Origin: Streptomyces genisteinicus | Lineage (GTDB): Bacteria; Actinomycetota; Actinomycetes; Streptomycetales; Streptomycetaceae | Length of the DNA: 64,000 nucleotides | Reading direction: 5' to 3' | Assembly (NCBI RefSeq): GCF_014489615.1 | Contig: NZ_CP060825.1 | Span: 7,548,001-7,612,000, forward strand | Shown: positions 58,701 through 64,000 of the stretch, one piece after another | Numbering within the stretch: position 1 is the first letter of the stretch | How the letters are laid out: each line of letters opens with the position of its first letter | Made by a program: the position numbers and the translations under genes | Notes under the pieces: generated by a model | Databases searched by the model: none | Told to the model about the DNA's origin: nothing | Seen by the model: the letters and a program-made list of their open reading frames with translations, nothing else

Positions 58701-60879
58701 CGCTGGCGCGGCCGCCACCGGGCAGGGGCAGGCAGACCTCGTCCGAGGGCCCCGACCCGCCCCAGCGCAGCACCTGCTCGCCGCCGACCGTGAACACGTC
58801 GGCGGGGCGGTGCGACCAGTACCCGCGCTGCTTGCCGTCCTCCCACCAGACGACCAGCAACTCGCCGTCGACGTAACGGAAGGCGGGCGTCCGCCACTGG
58901 TCGACGGTGGACGGCAGGCGCAGCGTGTGCCGGAGCAGGACACCCTCGGGGCCCACGACGACCGCCCGTTCCTGCGTGTTGAGGACCAGGGCCGGCCAGG
59001 CGCCGGTCACACCGACGCTCTGCGAGCGATGCCGCTGCGCGGGTGCCGCGGCGGCCTCCGCGGCCAGTTCGCCGTACACCTCGTCGAGCGCGGGCCAGCC
59101 CAGTTCGTCCAGCACACCGCTGCGCAGCGTCGAGGCGAGCAGCGGAACGACGTCGTGGCCCTCGAGGAGCCGCACGGCCTCCGGGGCGACCTCGCCGATC
59201 ACGGCACGGAAGGCCGAGAGCCTGTTCAGCGCGGTCTGCAGCCCGCGCAGCCCGCGTGCGGCCGTGTACTCCTCGGCGCAGGAGGTCAGCCACTCCCGCA
59301 GGATCCCGGAGAGCACCGGGTGGGCCGCCAGCTTCGCGATCCCGGAATCGGCAAGCCGCTGCCCGCGGGCGCCGCCGAGGCCGCCGACGGTGCGGCTCAG
59401 CAGGGCCCGGAAGGCCGGCTCCCCGGCGACGGCGGTGAGATCCCGCGCTCCGGGCGCGGCGTCGGTGAGCCACGCCCCGAGGTGGACGCCGGGCCGCTGC
59501 GCGGTGCCCGTGTCCCCGTCGTCCGGATCGGCGACGGGGACGCCGCGGTCCAGGCAGAGGTCGAGGAGGTCCAGATCGGCCGTGCGCTGCCAGCGCCCCT
59601 GGAACAGGTCGACGGGGCGCCCGTCGGCACGCAGCCGGTCCGCCATCCGGGCGACCAGGTCGAGCGTCTGAGGACTGCGCCCGGAGGTGTTCCGGTTGCG
59701 CCGCCGGTGCGCCTCCCAGCGGGTCAGCCAGTCGGCGGGGGACACCGACGGTTCCGAGGTGGCGGCGCCCGAGGCGTCCGGCAGCGCGGTCAGCATCGCC
59801 TCGGCGCCGGATTCGGCCAGCAGGGCCAGCCAGCCCCGCTCGCCCGCCGCCTCCCGGCCGTCCTCGCTGAAGGTCTCCGGGAAGAAGCCCAGGAGCCGGG
59901 CCCGCACCGCCCCGTCCTCCCGCGCGAGGGCCAGGAGAGCGGAGCGGTAGGCCGTCCAGAACGAGGCGGGGGCGCGGACGACTCCGGGGGATCCGATCAG
60001 ATCGGCCATCAGCTCCCGCTCGGCGGACTTGCTGTCCAGCCCCGCGGCCTTCACCAGCGCCCGCACGTCCTGCGGCAGCGCGGCGTACGGCGGCATGCCT
60101 GCCGCGCAGCGCTCGACCAGCAGACGGCGGAACTGGGCCCAGGCGTCCGCCGGCGCGAGCCGCGCCACCAGGTCCCGCACGTACTGCCGCAGCGCCTTCA
60201 CGGTCAGCGCACCGGCGAACGCGAACTCCAGGAACACGGCCCGCTGCCGGTCCTCGTCCACGACCAGGCCGTGCACCCGCTCGGCCTCGCGCGCCTTGCC
60301 GAAGAACGAAGCGGCGTAGGTGGAGTTCTCCGCCTGCAGGAACAGGCGCGCCACCTGCTCGTAGTACGTGGGGAGGAAATGGGGGACCGCCCGGCCGAGC
60401 CTGACGCCCAGATCGTCGAACCCCTCCTTGGCCGCCCCCGCACGGGTCCTCGCCTGCCGCCCCAGCCGCTCGATGTCCTTGACCAGAGCCAGGGCGTGGT
60501 GCCCGTTCGCCGGATCGTTGACCAGCGCCCAGGCCGGGAATCCCAGCGTCTCCCGGCGCACCTGGCCCACGACCGGTGCCTCGGCCGTCCGGGCCAGCCC
60601 CAGGAACTCCAGGGCCAGGTCCTCGGCCTCGCCGAGCGTGCCCGGCACGAGCCGCACCACGGGCCGGTCGCCGAGGGCGGCGTGCGCGTAGGTGCGGGCC
60701 GTCAGCGTGTCGGCGTCGTCCCGGTCGGTGCTGCCGGCCGGCAGCACCGCTCCCGCGTCGAGCAGGGCCGCCGCGTGGGCCCCGGAGTCCGCAGCCGACG
60801 CGCCCCGCGCCCGGCCGGGAAGCGACGCCGCGCCCGCGGCCGGGCTGCTGGTGCCGGTGTTCGCCGTCGTGATGCTCAT
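55711..60879 (-). CDS. very large unknown protein of the MoxR-vWA operon
   Basis: This 1722-residue cytosolic protein has no domain I can name with confidence. It is predicted mostly helical, with regions such as TYYEQVARLFLQAENSTYAASFF (about 170-195) and FRRLLVERCAAGMPPYAALPQ. Its middle has beta-rich stretches (RYVDGELLVVWWEDGKQRGYWS). The last third contains helical blocks. It may be related to the large DUF4132-associated proteins of E. coli YehI type, but this is a judgement from context. The ATG overlaps the DUF4132 gene stop (ATGA), and its own stop overlaps the MoxR start. Length alone makes it a likely scaffold of the complex. Confidence 0.8.
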   Translation of the reverse strand: MSITTANTGTSSPAAGAASLPGRARGASAADSGAHAAALLDAGAVLPAGSTDRDDADTLTARTYAHAALGDRPVVRLVPGTLGEAEDLALEFLGLARTAEAPVVGQVRRETLGFPAWALVNDPANGHHALALVKDIERLGRQARTRAGAAKEGFDDLGVRLGRAVPHFLPTYYEQVARLFLQAENSTYAASFFGKAREAERVHGLVVDEDRQRAVFLEFAFAGALTVKALRQYVRDLVARLAPADAWAQFRRLLVERCAAGMPPYAALPQDVRALVKAAGLDSKSAERELMADLIGSPGVVRAPASFWTAYRSALLALAREDGAVRARLLGFFPETFSEDGREAAGERGWLALLAESGAEAMLTALPDASGAATSEPSVSPADWLTRWEAHRRRNRNTSGRSPQTLDLVARMADRLRADGRPVDLFQGRWQRTADLDLLDLCLDRGVPVADPDDGDTGTAQRPGVHLGAWLTDAAPGARDLTAVAGEPAFRALLSRTVGGLGGARGQRLADSGIAKLAAHPVLSGILREWLTSCAEEYTAARGLRGLQTALNRLSAFRAVIGEVAPEAVRLLEGHDVVPLLASTLRSGVLDELGWPALDEVYGELAAEAAAAPAQRHRSQSVGVTGAWPALVLNTQERAVVVGPEGVLLRHTLRLPSTVDQWRTPAFRYVDGELLVVWWEDGKQRGYWSHRPADVFTVGGEQVLRWGGSGPSDEVCLPLPGGGRASGGKALHAGDTSLPAQRAVISDGTGHWREGRQGTQQVWLEYDPVSGAHGRASLPAFLRSGVQDGTRLMPEHCQVLPIQPGLEGTPFGTDGTVLGRWVRRTVTEPGAAAPAGGHRIVACGPDGVTVALPYPLPRGGSAVPLGALALPGGSRPVMALSGRSVEARPEDTDGTGGSLWAVVPDSSGGNDAAGTPYVPPVAYWHALRPRDEHGSAALRSLTDARAGELFEVVAAAVARHLEAFRAVEEYTGPSSRELSEEAVAGVLPEVSDARLRAGVTAVVRHAVDRAVAAARYLEPPKPAEPATPRMTARTQGMFFDHAPEHGDDVTLRQATAWGPERMRGSWWGSAGRWTALRQILAVNHVLGGEPAFGPPVQSKAPFTAVDGWQRDECTVPGDAPGWTSLLDGLPELAYRAASEATSPEHRAALVLLLDAFAAGPMADPAGTLRQVTLAEPQASGATGRRDSAFTRLGQVFRKGDRTVVVVGDRGWNHQQDRARWLALDHDPAGVFGAVPGFTLDDEHVHRQGIAGDRLTRLTALVREQGAAPWRPEAVEAFHAATGIGPLQATALVSAAVEEPAAGTLALLGAKTRAFETAQARLHALPRTELRAVLRALLPADPAELWSTGPDVKGAAEVWHEHLASLVRVPEELDLDLSGTTSGAVDLVLNAGSRAWLAHGTDIQDGSGRPVLRRVHARGAVATAVTALRTLAYTLPFGHPLREQLPAGLAALRGSLADPALVLDVGLDWTEAGTSIGPAIRAAHGLPETGGAGTDGLVRAGTALILVPGHGDHEKLLVRPAGLEGPEDPAFGLVEGTVGRRGSGDLLALRALLGTEADALVSAGAPDGGEHHAAQDPTRTVPGLVAEVAEALGLGADAAALYLMLLTLPDPTDRNCVRWTGWKPARIKKARAELAATDLVVEAKRARAGRALFLPCGWIERSAPGLPLESWKERLYPETGAARTMPHLPVPELFEAAWARVLGGDAPAFEELDTRAPRKGRRR

Positions 60880-61736
60880 GCTGCCCGCTCCTCGTCCTCG
60901 ACGTCGCGTCCGGCGTAGAGCGCCGCCGCCATGCGCATGCCCTCGGACCACGTGACGGGGCCGACCTCGGCGGCCGTCAGCGTGCGCCCCGCAGGGTCGG
61001 TCCAGCCCAGCGGCCCCGTCTCGGTGCCGTACTCGTCGTATCCGTCGTGCTCGCCGATCCAGATGCGCGCCTCGGCGGTGGTGCCGTTCTCGACGACCGG
61101 GCAGACGGCGTACCCGCCCCGGGACCGGTACCCGAGCTGGGTGACACGGCCGTGCAGGAAGCGCAGTTCCTTGAACGCGCCGCCCGCGTAGGTGTCCACG
61201 GAGACCGCGTCCGGGGCGACGGCGGCCGGGCGGCGCCACACCTCGCGGAACAGCTGCTCCACGTTCTGGCGCACCCCCAGCTCGACCGCGAACTCGCGCA
61301 GGTCGTCGAGGTCGTCGAGGAGCACGGGATGGGGCGCGCTGACGGAGTCCGGGGTGATGCGCACGGAGTCGCCGTCCAGGTCGACGAGTCCGAGACCGCG
61401 CTTCGGGTCGACGTCGCGCAGGAACCCGGCGACCCCGCCGTCCGCGCCCGTGACCACCACGTCCCGCAGGGCCGCCTGCCAGGCCGGGTCGGGCCAGACC
61501 TGGGCGAGCACGGCCGTCGGCACGGGCAGCGAACGCACCATCCACTGCTCGACGTCCGCCAGGCACCGGCGTTCGTGCCGGTCCAGCCACTCGGCCAACT
61601 GCCGCAGCCCGACGACCGCCGGATCGTCCTTCAGTTTCGCCGGAACGGTCTTGAGCCGCTGCCCCTTGGCGTTGCGGCAGACCACCTTGCCCGCCTCCAG
61701 GGCGACTTCGTAGTCACCCGCCGGTACCCACCCCAT
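60876..61736 (-). CDS. DUF4132-domain protein, first gene of operon
   Basis: This 286-residue protein starts MGWVPAGDYEVALEAGKVVC. The C-terminal half (about 150-280) matches DUF4132: LREFAVELGVRQNVEQLFREVW, LHGRVTQLGYRSRGGYAVCP and VGPVTWSEGMRMAAALYAG. In E. coli the DUF4132 domain is the C-terminal part of the larger YehI protein. Here it is a separate gene, while a 1722-residue protein follows. The gene starts the five-gene minus-strand operon, with GGGGAGAAC upstream of the ATG at 61736. Its stop overlaps the next start (ATGA). Function is unknown. Confidence 0.88.
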   Translation of the reverse strand: MGWVPAGDYEVALEAGKVVCRNAKGQRLKTVPAKLKDDPAVVGLRQLAEWLDRHERRCLADVEQWMVRSLPVPTAVLAQVWPDPAWQAALRDVVVTGADGGVAGFLRDVDPKRGLGLVDLDGDSVRITPDSVSAPHPVLLDDLDDLREFAVELGVRQNVEQLFREVWRRPAAVAPDAVSVDTYAGGAFKELRFLHGRVTQLGYRSRGGYAVCPVVENGTTAEARIWIGEHDGYDEYGTETGPLGWTDPAGRTLTAAEVGPVTWSEGMRMAAALYAGRDVEDEERAA

Positions 61737-62067
61737 GCGCTGTTCTCCCCGTTGTCCCGAACGCCGCCGGATGCGGCGGCACGCTGATGAGACCCGCCGA
61801 CGGCAACCCACCGTGACGAGTGGAAGAGACTCTAGGCGCACCCTGTGACAATGAGTCCGGGGCCCTTCCGTTCGGCCGCACCGGCGCCCCTGCCGGCGGC
61901 TCGCGGAACCCCCGGAAGCACCGTGACCGCGGTGTCCCCGCCCCGCCGTGACCGCCCCCGCCCACCCCGGCGGGCCGCGCGCCCGCCGGGGTGGGCGATC
62001 CCGCCGGAGTGTGCCGACGGAATCCGCCGGCCGGGCGGAACGGCCGCCGCCGCCCGGCCGGTCGCCG

Positions 62068-62499
62068 TCACGCGGTTTCGATGCGGCGCTGCCACCACGG
62101 GTCATGGGGCGAGGCGAACGGGTCGGGCAGCGTCCGTGCGAGGAACCGTGCGTCGACGGGCGCGAGCGCCGCGCGCAGAGCCCGGGCCGGCCCCGGCGGC
62201 AGACCGAGGCACAGCTGCTCCAGCAGCAGACGGCCGTCGGTGCCGCCCAGCGGGTCGCAGCAGGGGCACGCACCGCCGTCCGTGACGGTGTAGAGCACCC
62301 AGGGGCCGGGGCGGTACGCCAGAGCCCGCCAGCGGGCGAAGGCGACGCCCGCGTCGCCGGGCCACCAGCGCCGGCGTTCGATCCTCGCGATCGCCGCGAG
62401 CACGGACGGCGAGAGCCCGGGAATCGTCGGGGTGCGCACACCGGGGCGGCGTCGTCGTGGCAGGTCGCGCCGGACCTGCGCCGGTGCCCTACGCGGCAC
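62068..62499 (-). CDS. hypothetical protein, ~143 aa
   Basis: This protein has an Arg-rich N-terminus (PRRAPAQVRRDLPRRRR) and a conserved-looking core: RRRWWPGDAGVAFARWRALAYRPGPWVLYTV, CPCCDPLGGTDGRLLLEQLCLGL and ARTLPDPFASPHDPWWQRR (in part). Cys-x-Cys-Cys may bind metal. I believe it belongs to an unnamed Streptomyces family. The start is uncertain: the GTG at 62499 lacks a good ribosome binding site, and a short ATG frame at 62524 (MTFLTRKGRAA) ends across it. It lies upstream of the yeh-like operon on the same strand but 331 bases away. Confidence 0.6.
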   Translation of the reverse strand: MPRRAPAQVRRDLPRRRRPGVRTPTIPGLSPSVLAAIARIERRRWWPGDAGVAFARWRALAYRPGPWVLYTVTDGGACPCCDPLGGTDGRLLLEQLCLGLPPGPARALRAALAPVDARFLARTLPDPFASPHDPWWQRRIETA

Positions 62500-62658
62500 G
62501 GCCCTTTCGCGTCAGGAAGGTCATGCGGCCATCCTGCCCCGTCCCGGCGGCGGATCGCACCGGAATTACGGGACCCCGCCACGGACCCGCCGGGACGAGG
62601 CCGCGCCCCGGCGGGCCGGCCCCGCACGGCCTGCCGGGGCGGCCCGCCGCGACGGGTC

Positions 62659-64000
62659 TCACGCGTCGCCCTGCGAGGCCGCCTCCGGTGTGTCCGGGCG
62701 GTGGTCCGGCAGGGCGGAACCGGCGGTCGCCTCGTGGTGGAGGCGGAGGAACTCCACGTGGCGCTCGTAGTGGTCGAGGATGTCGGCGATGAGCTGCTCC
62801 TTGGTGTATCCCATCACGTCGTAGCCCTGGTTGCCCTCGGCGAGCTGGACCTCGAAACGGACATAGCTGTCATGGGTGCTGACGGACCGCGTCGCGAAGC
62901 CGGGCGTGGGCCGTTCGACCGGCCAGACCCGGTAGACGAACCGGTCCCTCGAACCGATCGGCACGGCGAGCCCGACGTGCGGGATGCCGCTCTCCTCCTC
63001 GGTGCCCGTCAGGACTTCGGGCTCCGTGCCCTGCTCCCGGAGTGCCTGGGCGACCTCGGCGACGGAGGGCCGGCACACCTCCTCGACGAAGCGGACCGCC
63101 GCCCGGCGCCCGGGGAACGCCATCGCGCGGCCCAGCCGGCGGCGCCAGTTCTGGGCGCCCAGCGGCCCCTGCTGGGTGGTGCGTCCGGAGAGCGACCCCG
63201 GCAGGGTGGTCGTCAGCGCCTCCTCGCGCATCCGCTCGGAGCGCAGGGCCAGATAGAGGCCCGCCATGATCAGGAACATCACGAACGAGAAGGGCAGACC
63301 CATGATGATCGTGGCGTCGGTGAGCGCCTGCACACCGCCCACGATGAGCATCGCGAGGGTGAGCAGGCCTGTCGTCACCGCCCAGAAGACACGCAGCCAG
63401 GTTTTCGCGTCGGTCACCGGAGTGGGCAGGTCGGAGCTGAGGTTGCCCATGACCAGGGCTCCGGAGTCGGCCGAGGTGACGTAGAGCAGCAGACCGACGA
63501 AGGTCGCGAGCCCCGCGCTGAAGGTCGCCCCGGGGTACAGCTCCAGCAGCCCGTAGAAGGCCTGCTCGGGCGAGTTCAGCGCGGTCTCCCCGAAGGCGGT
63601 GTTGCCGTCGCGGACGGCGAACAGCGCGCTGTTGCCGAAGACCGCGAGGAATAGGCCGGTGAAGAGGAACGGGATGATCAGGGTCGCCGCGACGAACTCG
63701 CGCAGCGTCCGCCCCCGGGAGATCCGGGCGAGGAAGAGGCCGACGAACGGGGCCCAGGCGATCCACCACGCCCAGAAGAAGAGGGTCCACGCGTCGAGCC
63801 ACTCGGTCGGCTGGTCGTAGGCGAAGGTGTTCAGCGTCATCGACGGGAAGCCGCTGATGTAGTCCCCGATGTTCTGTACGAGGGCGTTCAGCAGCCGGAA
63901 CGGCTCGCCGACGACGAGGATGTACAGCATCAGCCCCACGGCGAGCAGGACGTTGAGCTGCGACAGCCGCCGGATCCCCTTGTCGACGCCCGAGACGGCG
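62659..64000 (-). CDS. BCCT-family choline/betaine transporter, N-terminal part beyond window
   Basis: This is the C-terminal ~447 residues of a betaine/choline/carnitine transporter; the gene continues past the window end. The visible part has the BCCT signature WTLFFWAWWIAWAPFVGLFLAR with the conserved Trp spacing, and RGRTLREFVAATLIIPFLF. Further helices (TGLFLAVFGNSALF, AFYGLLELYP, VFWAVTTGLLTLAMLIVG, FSFVMFLIMAGLYLAL) follow. A long hydrophilic cytosolic tail (about the last 190 residues) resembles BetT-type choline transporters, where it senses osmotic strength. It should import choline or betaine with a cation, for osmoprotection. No bet genes are visible in the window. Confidence 0.95.
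   Translation of the reverse strand, partial: AVSGVDKGIRRLSQLNVLLAVGLMLYILVVGEPFRLLNALVQNIGDYISGFPSMTLNTFAYDQPTEWLDAWTLFFWAWWIAWAPFVGLFLARISRGRTLREFVAATLIIPFLFTGLFLAVFGNSALFAVRDGNTAFGETALNSPEQAFYGLLELYPGATFSAGLATFVGLLLYVTSADSGALVMGNLSSDLPTPVTDAKTWLRVFWAVTTGLLTLAMLIVGGVQALTDATIIMGLPFSFVMFLIMAGLYLALRSERMREEALTTTLPGSLSGRTTQQGPLGAQNWRRRLGRAMAFPGRRAAVRFVEEVCRPSVAEVAQALREQGTEPEVLTGTEEESGIPHVGLAVPIGSRDRFVYRVWPVERPTPGFATRSVSTHDSYVRFEVQLAEGNQGYDVMGYTKEQLIADILDHYERHVEFLRLHHEATAGSALPDHRPDTPEAASQGDA

Noticed and set aside
55657..60918. 1753-codon plus-strand frame opposite the very large protein gene
   Set aside because: The minus frame has operon-like overlaps on both sides and protein-like segments; the plus frame is low-complexity Arg/Gly/Gln-rich.

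Overview
The window is high-GC actinomycete DNA and almost certainly the chromosome of a Streptomyces species. The evidence is strong third-position GC bias, many GTG starts, near-absence of TTA codons, Streptomyces-type small families (DUF6233, DUF3253, an SCO0607-like lipoprotein) and a complete SapB (ram) lanthipeptide cluster. No rRNA, tRNA, CRISPR array, insertion sequence or prophage was seen.

Layout. 1-9 kb: the end of an alpha/beta hydrolase gene, small unknown proteins, a UBP-type zinc-finger protein, a membrane Ser/Thr kinase, two translationally coupled NUDIX hydrolases, and a YciI(DGPF)/ECF42 sigma pair behind a promoter that fits the ECF42 signature. 9-18.5 kb: AraC/DUF2000 and GlxA/isochorismatase pairs, a GAF-PP2C phosphatase and a separate HATPase (RsbU/RsbW-like parts), a 50-codon peptide gene, Sir2 and an SGNH hydrolase. 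18.5-26.1 kb: ramC-ramS-ramA-ramB and convergent ramR, with a SapB core differing from the S. coelicolor core by one conservative residue, a TTA codon in ramR and two strong hairpins between ramS and ramA.

26.3-29.3 kb: a MoxR ATPase coupled to a metallopeptidase-like/vWA protein. 29.4-40.5 kb: GPP34, a GH13 glucosidase, a TPR/polyprenyl synthase operon, GNAT, a TsaD-family protein away from its usual partners, a DrrAB-type ABC exporter with two matching operator-like boxes, an FhuF-like iron-sulfur protein and a lipoprotein. 40.7-48.2 kb: small accessory genes, including a secreted CxxxC peptide followed by a Cys-rich WCPSG-family protein, a repeat protein, a methyltransferase with a clear terminator, and a second short peptide sharing an FLEP motif with the one at 15.6 kb.

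48.7-61.7 kb: a tightly packed five-gene minus-strand operon (DUF4132, a very large unknown protein, MoxR ATPase, a DUF5682-vWA fusion, SWIM zinc finger) resembling the poorly understood E. coli yehI/L/M/P/Q set. 61.8-64 kb: an unknown protein and a BCCT choline/betaine transporter gene whose 5' part lies beyond the window.

Functional threads are development (SapB and bldA-type control through ramR), chaperone-like MoxR-vWA assemblies (two), and stress/signalling modules (ECF42, kinase, PP2C/HATPase). The best candidates for undescribed biology are the FLEP peptide pair, the CxxxC-peptide/Cys-rich cassette and the two MoxR-vWA operons. Small direct duplications also sit repeatedly on or just after stop codons.
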